Part shown: positions 44,468 to 52,076 of the stretch, piece after piece | Numbering within the stretch: position 1 is the stretch's first letter | Layout: every line of letters starts with the position of its first letter | Assembly: GCF_003807585.1 (NCBI RefSeq) | Contig: NZ_RMBX01000009.1 | Location: 186,001-250,000 of the forward strand | Reading direction: 5' to 3' | DNA from: Chitinophaga barathri | GTDB taxonomy: Bacteria; Bacteroidota; Bacteroidia; Chitinophagales; Chitinophagaceae | Length of the DNA: 64,000 nt | The notes under the pieces: model-generated | What the model saw: only the letters and a program-made list of their open reading frames with translations | Database searches by the model: none | Told to the model about the DNA's origin: nothing | Position numbers and translations under genes: made by a program

Positions 44468-44752
44468 ATGTACATTTTAACAAAGTATCTGATTACTTTA
44501 GCTATTTCAGGAGCGGTCTCTTCAACCATGCCAAGCCATGCAGGAAACAGTTACATGCCTACAATTCCGTCCACTCAATCAATTAAATTCAGGGTTCCAT
44601 GCAACGGCGTTCTACCTTGGTCATCTGGAACGGTCTATAACGCCGGGCAATTTGTGGTACATAACGGACGCTTATATGTAGCTAAATGGTGGACTCAAGG
44701 AGAGATGCCAGGCATATCTCTTGTCTGGGAGGACCAGGGAGCTTGCAGCTGA
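44468..44752 (+). CDS. small secreted chitin-binding (CBM5/12) protein
   Basis: A 94-residue protein with a signal peptide (cleavage near MPSHAGNS). The mature part contains one CBM5/12-type module at its end: PWSSGTVYNAGQFVVHNGRL, then YVAKWWTQGEMPG and VWEDQGACS, with the conserved aromatic triad that binds chitin. No catalytic domain is attached, so it may be a free binder, a surface tether if bound by a partner, or a cut-off piece of a chitinase. Both neighbours are gene remnants. Confidence 0.78.
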   Translation: MYILTKYLITLAISGAVSSTMPSHAGNSYMPTIPSTQSIKFRVPCNGVLPWSSGTVYNAGQFVVHNGRLYVAKWWTQGEMPGISLVWEDQGACS

Positions 44753-44890
44753 TAATGTCACTGTAAGGTGGATGCCAGATATTGCTAGATTCCTGGTGCA
44801 GGTTTTCCATCTGGCTTTGCCCGTTCGAGTTCCTTAAATTATTGAAGATTTTGTCAAGCTCCGCTTGGTCAAATCAGGCGGAGCTCTTAG

Positions 44891-45199
44891 TTATAAAACG
44901 CTTCCACGGTTTTGAGTTGGACTGCGCGTCTGATGCGTCGTCATAAGTGGGGCCCCTAAGTTAAACAGCTCCTGCTGCATGTCCACCATCTGCCAGGAGT
45001 TGAGCAGGTTCAGATGATCTGCGTCTGGTTTGGCGGTGAGGAATGCGGTGCTGCTGAAGTTGACGGTCAATTTGCCGCCCCCGTTGCGGGTCGTGATGGA
45101 GATCACGCCCATTGTCAACTCTGAGACCATAGATTGCAAAAATATGCTGGCTGATACATGTAAACAAATGGCGAGAAGGAGAAAGCTGGTAAGTTTCAT
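44891..45199 (-). pseudogene. SusC-type TonB receptor remnant with internal deletion
   Basis: The open frame starts with a typical Chitinophaga SusC signal (MKLTSFLLLAICLHVSAS), then jumps to the end of the plug signature (MGVISITTRNGGGKLTVNF; intact proteins read NGVIVITTK) and a short part of the following barrel entrance (LLNSWQMVDMQQELFNLG). The STN, regulatory and most plug sequences are missing, and the frame ends after unrelated residues. This is a decayed SusC, not a small gene. No SusD remnant is visible beside it. 44753-44890 holds nothing recognisable. Confidence 0.72.
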
Positions 45200-45256
45200 G
45201 CATGGAAAAGGGGGTGGACTCCCCGTCCTGCGGGGTCTTCTTTATGTCGCATTTTT

Positions 45257-46795
45257 TTACTTCTCCCGCGCCTTCGGCCTGATAAAAACCAAAGCCATCA
45301 GCCCGCCCAATATGCCGAGCATGCCGGATATCCGCATGATTTTTCCATAGGCGTCAATAAAACCCAGGTGATAAGCTTTCATTACCGCCTCTCTGTGACC
45401 GGCGCCAATGGCCGCCGGCGCTTTTGCATTGCCAAGGTTTACCGCCTGAGCCACGATCTCCTGTCTTTCCTTTTCGCTCACCGGCAACGACTGGATATCT
45501 CTTTGCAGCGAAGCGGCAAACAACAACACCGCCAGCGCCCCGAAGATGGCATTAGCAAATACCCCCGCTATCCTCGTAATGGCATTGTTGATCCCGGATG
45601 CGGTACCCGACAGGCGATCGCTCAATGCGGTCATAACGGTGGCCGTAAGCGGTGCAACGGTGAAAGACATACCCAGCCCCAGTACCGCAATGCCAGGGAA
45701 AAAGGTGGTCCAGTAGCTGGCCGGGCCATCTGTTTGTTTTACAAAGGACAACATCAGCAAACCAATGCCCGCGATACAAGGGCCGGCCACCAGGAACAGC
45801 CGCGGTCCGTATTTGTCCGCAAGACTGCCCGCGAAACGGGCAATCACGATCATGAGCACCGTAAAAGGCAAAAATGTAAGCCCCGATTGCAGTTGATTGT
45901 AACCCTGCACCTGTACCAGGTTCAGCGAAAGGAACAACATTCCCGCGCCCAGGCCCGCATACAGGAAAAACGTGAGCAGGTTCGCGCCGCTGAAGGTTAA
46001 GTTGGCAAACAGGTTCAGCGGCATCATCGGGTAAGGGCTTTTCTTTTCCGCCACGACAAAGGCAACGAGCAACAATACCCCGGCTACCAGGGAGAGATAT
46101 ACCTGCGGGTGGCGGAATCCCAGCTCCGGCATACGCAGAAAACCAAATGTCAACACGGCCAGCCCGAGGGCGATCAGTATTGCGCCCGCAAAGTCCGGCC
46201 GCTGCGGAGTACTGTTATCGAGGTTTTCTTTTACTTTTCCCCAGAGCAGCAGCAATGCGATAATGCCTATCGGTACATTGATAAAAAATATATACCGCCA
46301 AAGGCCCGCATCGGCCAATGCACCGCCCAGTACAGGCCCGCCCATCGTCACCAGCGTGGTGACGGCGGACCAGGTACCAATGGCCCTGCCTCTTTCTTTT
46401 TCATGAATGGAAGAAGACAAGAGCGACAAACTGCCCGGTATCATAAACGCGCCGCCTATGCCCTGGATGATCCTGAAGGCGATCAGCAGGCCAGCGCTGC
46501 CGGCCAGCCCACAGGCTGCAGAGCCCAGGATAAAGACGAATATACCGGCCATAAACACCTTTTTACGGCCCAGCCTGTCGCCCATCGTGCCGCCGATCAA
46601 TATCAGCGCGGCCAGCATGAGCAGGTAAGCGTTTAATATCCAGAAAAGCTCTGCCCCGGATGCATCCAGGTCCTGCTGAAGGGACGGTAATACAACATTT
46701 AATGCCGTGGAATCTATAAAAGCCATAGCAGAGGCCAGTATGACGGGGATCATCAGCCATCTGCCCGCTGCGCTTTTGAGTGCGACTGTTGCCAT
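45257..46795 (-). CDS. MFS transporter, DHA2 (EmrB/QacA-like) family
   Basis: A 512-residue polytopic protein with about 14 hydrophobic segments. DHA2 motifs are clear: early VILASAMAFIDSTALNVVLP, motif A GGTMGDRLGRKKVFMAG, and motif C-like TLVTMGGPVLGGALAD. These are drug/proton antiporters. It is divergent from an AraC-type regulator (46934) that probably controls it. Its 3' neighbour is the SusC remnant, so it is not part of a larger operon. Confidence 0.93.
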   Translation of the reverse strand: MATVALKSAAGRWLMIPVILASAMAFIDSTALNVVLPSLQQDLDASGAELFWILNAYLLMLAALILIGGTMGDRLGRKKVFMAGIFVFILGSAACGLAGSAGLLIAFRIIQGIGGAFMIPGSLSLLSSSIHEKERGRAIGTWSAVTTLVTMGGPVLGGALADAGLWRYIFFINVPIGIIALLLLWGKVKENLDNSTPQRPDFAGAILIALGLAVLTFGFLRMPELGFRHPQVYLSLVAGVLLLVAFVVAEKKSPYPMMPLNLFANLTFSGANLLTFFLYAGLGAGMLFLSLNLVQVQGYNQLQSGLTFLPFTVLMIVIARFAGSLADKYGPRLFLVAGPCIAGIGLLMLSFVKQTDGPASYWTTFFPGIAVLGLGMSFTVAPLTATVMTALSDRLSGTASGINNAITRIAGVFANAIFGALAVLLFAASLQRDIQSLPVSEKERQEIVAQAVNLGNAKAPAAIGAGHREAVMKAYHLGFIDAYGKIMRISGMLGILGGLMALVFIRPKAREK

Positions 46796-46933
46796 AGTAT
46801 CTGAAGTTACTGAATTAACGCGCCGGAGGTACGAAATGTTCCGTTGTGGAAACGGCTTTAGTCTTGTCTATATACCTGTAATTTATTACCTTAATACAGA
46901 CAGACAGCCCATTTTTGTCAAAACCTACAAGAT

Positions 46934-47407
46934 ATGCAAGTAATTAAGGACCAGGTGAAAGATGAACAATACCCGAAGATATACCTCTACCAGCGGGTAG
47001 TCCGGGCGAAACTGTTCATTGACAACAATTACAGCAATAAAATAGAACTGGACAACATATCCGACGAAGCCTGTTTTTCAAAATTCCACTTTATACGGCT
47101 TTTCAGTTCCGCATATGGAAAAACACCCCACCAGTACCTTGTTTCCGTACGGATCGAAAAAGCCCGGGAATTGCTGCGGGCCGGCCAGTCCGTCAGTGAT
47201 ACCTGTTTTTCAGTTGGATTTACCAGCCCCACTTCCTTCAGCACCCTTTTCAAAAAAATAACGGGTGTCTCCCCGCTCCAATACCAGGCCAGCCAGCAAC
47301 AGTTACAGGCCAAAATCAGCCAGGCCCCTTTAGCTTTTGTTCCCGGTTGTTATGCATATATGCACGGCTGGAATGAAAATAGCAATTTTGAAGAGGCCGG
47401 TTTGTAA
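46934..47407 (+). CDS. small AraC-family regulator
   Basis: A 157-residue protein that is essentially an AraC DNA-binding domain: first helix-turn-helix IELDNISDEACFSKFHFIRL and second VSDTCFSVGFTSPTSFSTLF. It ends in FKKITGVSPLQYQ plus a short C-terminal tail; no separate sensor domain is present. Divergent from the DHA2 efflux gene (138 nt between), and 38 nt upstream of the VOC gene in the same direction. Confidence 0.9.
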   Translation: MQVIKDQVKDEQYPKIYLYQRVVRAKLFIDNNYSNKIELDNISDEACFSKFHFIRLFSSAYGKTPHQYLVSVRIEKARELLRAGQSVSDTCFSVGFTSPTSFSTLFKKITGVSPLQYQASQQQLQAKISQAPLAFVPGCYAYMHGWNENSNFEEAGL

Positions 47408-47445
47408 TTCTCACCCGACATTTGCCTTAACCAAAAAGGCGGATA

Positions 47446-47868
47446 ATGATAACGAAAATGAGCATTACGAACATCCACGTCCTGGACCAGGACAGGGCGC
47501 TGGATTTTTACGTAAATAAACTTGGCTTCAGGCTGGTAGATGATATCCCGATGGGACCGGACACCCGGTGGCTAACCGTTTCCCCTCCTGATCAGCCCGA
47601 TCTCCAGATCGTTCTGTTCCCTGTCACCGTCAGCAAAATGTTTCCCCAGGAAACGGCCGATGCATTGATAGCGCTTATTAAAAAGGGCGTTTTTGGCTGC
47701 GGCGTTCTCACCTGCAAAGATATCCACGCCACTTATGAAGAACTCAAAGCCAAAGGCGTGGAGTTCATCAAATCACCCACCAAAGAGTTTTATGGAACAG
47801 AGGCGCTATTCAAGGATGATTCCGGGAACTATTTTTCTTTGCAGCCCATAGACCAGATGACCGTATGA
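47446..47868 (+). CDS. VOC-family (glyoxalase-like) protein
   Basis: A 140-residue protein with two beta-alpha-beta-beta-beta modules of the vicinal oxygen chelate superfamily: HVLDQDRALDFYVNKLGFRL and the C-terminal FKDDSGNYFSLQP. Family members include glyoxalases, dioxygenases and resistance proteins; the activity here is not assignable. AAAAAGGCGG precedes the first ATG. Its stop overlaps the start of the DUF1569 gene (ATGA). Confidence 0.87.
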   Translation: MITKMSITNIHVLDQDRALDFYVNKLGFRLVDDIPMGPDTRWLTVSPPDQPDLQIVLFPVTVSKMFPQETADALIALIKKGVFGCGVLTCKDIHATYEELKAKGVEFIKSPTKEFYGTEALFKDDSGNYFSLQPIDQMTV

Positions 47869-48317
47869 AAACCATCTTCGACAAAGCCGTCAGAGACGAG
47901 CTGACCAACAGGATCAATTCATTGGGGGAAAGCAGCCAGGCCCAATGGGGTAAAATGAATGTTTACCAGATGATAAAACACTGCAACACCTGGAATGCCT
48001 GGGTACAGGGCAAGCAACATTCAGATCTCCGGCAGGAATTCCTGGGGAAGATCTTCGGGAAAATGGCGCTTAAAAGCAATACCAGGGACGATACACCCAT
48101 GAAAAAGGGGATGCCCGCCGGCAAAGCCTTCACCATAAAGGAAAAGGCCGGGGACGTAGCGGTCCAAAGGGATATCCTGAAGGGCCTGATCGCGGATTAC
48201 GCGCATTTTTCCAATGAAGGATTCATTCATGATTTTTTCGGGAAGATGACAAAGGAGCAGATCGGGGTCTTTGCTTACAAACATGTGGATCATCATTTAA
48301 GACAGTTTGGGGTGTAA
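47865..48317 (+). CDS. DUF1569 (DinB-like fold) protein
   Basis: A 150-residue protein matching DUF1569: the early KMNVYQMIKHCNTWNAW segment and a C-terminal FAYKHVDHHLRQFGV carry the His residues typical of DinB-like four-helix bundles that bind metal. Catalytic role is unknown. Translationally coupled to the VOC gene by a 4-nt overlap; a palindromic repeat begins 28 nt after its stop. Confidence 0.8.
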   Translation: MKTIFDKAVRDELTNRINSLGESSQAQWGKMNVYQMIKHCNTWNAWVQGKQHSDLRQEFLGKIFGKMALKSNTRDDTPMKKGMPAGKAFTIKEKAGDVAVQRDILKGLIADYAHFSNEGFIHDFFGKMTKEQIGVFAYKHVDHHLRQFGV

Positions 48318-48344
48318 GGGGATGGATAAAAGAAAGGCCCAAAT

Positions 48345-48502
48345 CCCGTCATTGCGAGGAGTAGCAGCGCTAAAGTGGGTGGGGCGACGAAGCAATCTCC
48401 TGCATCGAATGGATGTACGCCAAATATCTGGAGATTGCTTCGTCGCAGCGCCCGCACAAATCCCCCGCGGCTCCTCGCAATGACGACCTTTTCACAATGA
48501 CG
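48345..48502 (+). repeat. palindromic interspersed element, copy 1
   Basis: About 158 bp. It has outer perfect inverted repeats GTCATTGCGAGGAG (48348-48361) / CTCCTCGCAATGAC (48471-48484) and inner perfect inverted repeats GCGACGAAGCAATCTCC (48384-48400) / GGAGATTGCTTCGTCGC (48430-48446). A flank CCTTTTCACAATGACG follows. A second copy lies inverted at 59783-59940. It has no coding frame and can fold into a long hairpin, like a MITE or a REP-type mosaic element. The rest of the 332-nt gap holds a terminator. Confidence 0.9.
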
Positions 48503-48598
48503 CACCAAACAACGCCAGTTCTGTGTTAGATCTTCCCGCATTACTAAAGCCCTTGCACTAAAATGCATAGTTTTAACTAACGACTGGGACCAATAACA

Positions 48599-48623
48599 AA
48601 ACCCGCTCTTAGAGCGGGTTTTG
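48599..48623 (-). terminator. intrinsic terminator of the propeller/cytochrome gene
   Basis: AAAACCCGCTCT / AGAGCGGGTTTT is a 12-bp stem with a one-base centre and A/T runs on both sides. It ends the minus-strand gene at 48650 and can work in both directions. Confidence 0.85.
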
Positions 48624-48649
48624 CATACTTATTTCTTCCGTCTATGCCG

Positions 48650-51259
48650 TTATTTCTTCTGCTGGGAAAGGAAAGTAACCAGCGATGCAAGCTCTTCGTA
48701 AGACAGTGCATTCGCCAGCCCCGCCGGCATCATGGATGTTTTCATTTCCTTGCGGGAAAGGATATCGCTGGTCTTAACGGTGTATACGTTGCCGCCGATA
48801 TCTCTCAACACCACTTTAGCCGCGGTTTCTTCCGTCACAAATCCCATGTAGGATTTGTTCCCCTTCGCGGTGATCGTCACCGTAGCGAAACCCTGTGAAA
48901 TAGAGGCGTTCGGCTTGAGGATGGATTCCGTGATCTGCTCGCGGTTCATGATAGAGCCTACCTGGCCCATAAAAGGCCCTTTCATCTTCTCGCCTTTATT
49001 GACACTGTGGCAGGCCACACAACCCTGGCTGGTAAACAGGAGTTTGCCTTTGCCCGGGTCTCCCTTTAATTTATTAATGGCCAGCAATACGTCTTCGATG
49101 GAAGATTTACCCACCTGGCCCTTTTTACTTTTTATTTTATCAAGGTCTATTTTAGATTCCTTTGCCACAACGGGTTCCGCTTTCTTCACCGGTGCGAAAG
49201 CCGCGATCTCCATCCTGTTGCGGGCGTCCAGGTCCCTGAAATACTGTTTTTTGGCGGGAACTTTCAGCGCTTCCTTTTTCAGGAATGCCTCGATGGTTTT
49301 CGATCCTTCCCAGAGCACGGCTTTATAATAAGGGCCATGCGAATCCGGCCGGGTGCCCCACCACCATGACGCATCGTAGGTATCTTCTTTTTTGTACAAA
49401 CGCGCCAGTGTGGCCAGTATCTGTTTTTTCAGTTTTTCGTCTTTGGACTGCCCGTAAGCACCGATCAGGCCGCTCACTGCTTTCTGATCGTGCATATAAC
49501 GTAATGCCCACAGCGCGAGGGCTGAATTTGCACCATTGATGTTCGCCACAGCGGCATCCACCGCGTGCAGGTTCACCAGCGCCTGAACGGCCAGGTGCGG
49601 CAGTACTATCGCGGAATTGGGCGTGGCATGAGGCCCTTCCACATCTTTGGCGGGCTCCACAAATGAAGCGGGTACTTTGGTTTGTAACAAAGCGGTGGCC
49701 ACTTCAGTTTTGCCGGAACGGCCCAGCGCGATGATCGCGGCGGCGCGTACGCGTGTGGAAGTATCTGTAAGGGCTTCCAGGAAAGGTTCCGCAGGCACAT
49801 CTTTGAGGACGTCTTTACGGTCCGCCAACGCACGTAATGCATGTTCCTTCACGGCGGCGTCTTTTGTAAGGGCCGTCAATTCGGGGATACCATCTTTTCC
49901 GGCTGCCTGCGCATACGTGTAAATAGCGGCCACACGGGTATACAAGGGCAGCTGCGCATCAGAAGCAATGGCCAGTGCGGCGGCATTTGCCTGCTGATCA
50001 TTGCGCGCGATCAGTTCCTGGGAAGCGTATAAACGCGTCACCGCGCTACCCGATTTCAGCAGTTGCGCCAGTTCCTCCACCGAAGCCTTGGCCAGCTCGG
50101 GAAAAGCCTGGTAGGTCCAGTCTTTCGGCACCGCCCTGATCACATATCCTTTGCTGGGGCTGCCGGAATAACCCGCGCCATCCCATGCCGACAGGAAAAG
50201 CCTGCCGGAGCCGTCCACATCCAGGTCCGTGATCTGCGGGATCGCCAGGAATTCTTCTTCTTTCTGGGTGAAGGTAGGCCCATCGGGCGTTACCCGGTGG
50301 ATGTACAACATGCTCCTGCCCCAATCCGCCATCATGGGCACATTGTTGAATTTCGCGGGCCAGTTGGGCTCTGCCATGTACAGGGCGCCGGTACCGGAGC
50401 CACCGCCTACATCCACAAGAGCCGGCAGTATCTCATCTGTAAAATGCTGGAACAATACCGGGTAACCATATTCGCCGGTCTGGATATGGTGCGAAAACCG
50501 CACGTTCCATCCGCCGCCGTCATTGGTGTTTTCCCGGGTGAACACATTCATATAAGGATCAATGGCCACATCATATACATTGCGCGTGCCATGGGTATAT
50601 ATTTCCATTTCGGTACCGTCCGGGCGCACCCTTACGATCCCTCCACCCAGCATGGTCAGTTTTTTGCCGGACCGGTCCGTGGCGTTATGAAATCCAAAAT
50701 CGCCCACGGCAATATAGATCCAGCCGTCGATACCCATCCTGATGCCATTGGTGGCGTGATCGGTTCCCCGCTCCTGGATGTATTTGGTATTGCTGAGATT
50801 TTCGATGAGCGGCTGGGGTGCGCCGTCCGCTTTTCCATCCCCGTCTTTATCTTCAAACACTACCAGGGCCATGCCTGTAGCTTTACCGGTTTCTTTGGAG
50901 AATGTGGTGTGCAACACATACACCTTGCTGCCCAGCACCATGATGCCGCGGGGGTTGTCCACCTCTGCAAAGTCGATATGCTGGTCCATGGTGCCGTCGT
51001 TGTCCTTATCGATCAGCTTGAGTATCCGGCCTTTACCGGGGTCTTTCCCCAGCGAGCCGATCATATCCACGCCTACAAACACTTCGCCGGTGGGTGCCAC
51101 CGCCAGGCAAGCGGGACTGGGCGTTACGTCCGGACCTGAAAATCTTGAGATCGTTAATTCTGGCGGGTATGTAGCAGTGGATGGCGCTTCTTTCAGAAAA
51201 TGTTTTGCGCCCATAAATACTGTGACGGAATAAAACAGCGTCAGTGAAAATTTGATCAT
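48650..51259 (-). CDS. exported beta-propeller, HEAT-repeat and cytochrome c fusion
   Basis: An 869-residue protein with an N-terminal signal. Residues 40-410 form a six-bladed sugar-dehydrogenase-like propeller (GRILKLIDKDNDGTMDQH, RGTDHATNGIRMGIDGWIYI, HGTRNVYDVAIDP). HEAT-like helices follow (about 440-640; STRVRAAAIIALGRSGKTEV). A C-terminal c-type haem domain has C747-V-A-C750-H751 and a candidate axial Met among MKGPFMGQVGSIM. This is the layout of membrane-bound dehydrogenases common in Planctomycetes and Bacteroidota. It probably oxidises a substrate and passes electrons to haem; substrate unknown. It stands alone. Confidence 0.85.
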   Translation of the reverse strand: MIKFSLTLFYSVTVFMGAKHFLKEAPSTATYPPELTISRFSGPDVTPSPACLAVAPTGEVFVGVDMIGSLGKDPGKGRILKLIDKDNDGTMDQHIDFAEVDNPRGIMVLGSKVYVLHTTFSKETGKATGMALVVFEDKDGDGKADGAPQPLIENLSNTKYIQERGTDHATNGIRMGIDGWIYIAVGDFGFHNATDRSGKKLTMLGGGIVRVRPDGTEMEIYTHGTRNVYDVAIDPYMNVFTRENTNDGGGWNVRFSHHIQTGEYGYPVLFQHFTDEILPALVDVGGGSGTGALYMAEPNWPAKFNNVPMMADWGRSMLYIHRVTPDGPTFTQKEEEFLAIPQITDLDVDGSGRLFLSAWDGAGYSGSPSKGYVIRAVPKDWTYQAFPELAKASVEELAQLLKSGSAVTRLYASQELIARNDQQANAAALAIASDAQLPLYTRVAAIYTYAQAAGKDGIPELTALTKDAAVKEHALRALADRKDVLKDVPAEPFLEALTDTSTRVRAAAIIALGRSGKTEVATALLQTKVPASFVEPAKDVEGPHATPNSAIVLPHLAVQALVNLHAVDAAVANINGANSALALWALRYMHDQKAVSGLIGAYGQSKDEKLKKQILATLARLYKKEDTYDASWWWGTRPDSHGPYYKAVLWEGSKTIEAFLKKEALKVPAKKQYFRDLDARNRMEIAAFAPVKKAEPVVAKESKIDLDKIKSKKGQVGKSSIEDVLLAINKLKGDPGKGKLLFTSQGCVACHSVNKGEKMKGPFMGQVGSIMNREQITESILKPNASISQGFATVTITAKGNKSYMGFVTEETAAKVVLRDIGGNVYTVKTSDILSRKEMKTSMMPAGLANALSYEELASLVTFLSQQKK

Positions 51260-51618
51260 TTGTATGTACAGTTAATTTAATATGGTAACCCATATGCTTA
51301 TCAAAGAGCCGGTCAATTTAGAAAAAAAATATTTCCGCGGCAGAAATATTTTATAAGTAAAAAAACGACTGAATGCAGGCATACATCCTGTGTATTTATT
51401 TCCACAATCTAAAATCCTTGCTAATTTAAACCTGTTACCAGGCGAAACATGGGGTAATTCAATATAATACGCCCTCATTTTCATACCTTTAACAACTCAT
51501 ACCAAATAGTGGCACTATTTTTCCCACGCGAGAGGAAGCCCTTATCATCATTTTCAACTGAATGCGCGCTATGCAGTTTTTTTTGTAAGAGGAATTAACC
51601 AAATAAACAACTGTAATC
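51260..51618. other. intergenic region with inverted repeats
   Basis: 359 nt between divergent genes, AT-rich. Near the cytochrome gene ATATGG/CCATAT forms a short inverted repeat (51280-51295). Nearer the response regulator, AAATAGTG (51504-51511) and CACTATTT (51513-51520) form a perfect 8-bp inverted repeat around one base, 99 nt before the start codon, a possible operator. No small gene is seen. Confidence 0.45.
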
Positions 51619-52071
51619 ATGAATGACAATCACCTTTCTGTAATACTGGCAGATGACGATAAAGATGATTGCCTTCTGTTTAAGGAGGCATTGGAAGAGT
51701 TGTCTTTGCCCACACAACTGGTGACCGTATACCATGGAGAACAGCTTATGCAATTGCTTAATAAAGAAAGTCCGCTCCCCGACGTCCTCTTCCTGGATCT
51801 TAATATGCCACGTAAAAATGGCTTCGAGTGCCTGGTTGAAATAAAAAGCAGTGAAAAATTAAAACAATTGCCTGTTATTATCTTCTCTACCTCTTTAGAG
51901 CCGGAGATCGTGAATAAACTTCATCAAGACGGGGCATACCTGTATATCAGGAAGCCCAATAAATTTGAACAGCTCACAAAATTACTTTACCTGGCATTGA
52001 CGGCCGTAGCGGAAGATAATTCAGTACAGCCTTCAAAAGAAAACTTTGTACTGACAGGTAATATAAAATAA
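51619..52071 (+). CDS. single-domain response regulator (Rcp1/CheY-like)
   Basis: A 150-residue receiver domain: acidic cluster D12-D13-D14 (LADDDKDD), phospho-acceptor D60 in LFLDLNMPRKNG, switch Thr/Ser in IIFSTS and Lys in YIRKPNKF. There is no output domain. It lies 5 nt ahead of the large CheB-CheR-kinase fusion gene, so it should receive phosphate from that kinase and act by protein contact. Confidence 0.93.
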   Translation: MNDNHLSVILADDDKDDCLLFKEALEELSLPTQLVTVYHGEQLMQLLNKESPLPDVLFLDLNMPRKNGFECLVEIKSSEKLKQLPVIIFSTSLEPEIVNKLHQDGAYLYIRKPNKFEQLTKLLYLALTAVAEDNSVQPSKENFVLTGNIK

Positions 52072-52076
52072 AAACA

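Noticed and set aside
48345..48502. CRISPR-like array
   Set aside because: Repeats are inverted and nested, not direct and evenly spaced, and no cas genes are near.
48293..48568. Possible small gene across the palindromic element
   Set aside because: The frame exists only because the inverted repeat has no stops; translated arms are not protein-like.
50063..51139. 358-codon open frame on the plus strand
   Set aside because: It lies wholly antisense to the propeller/cytochrome gene, whose domains and haem motif are clear; high-GC codon bias opens such shadow frames.
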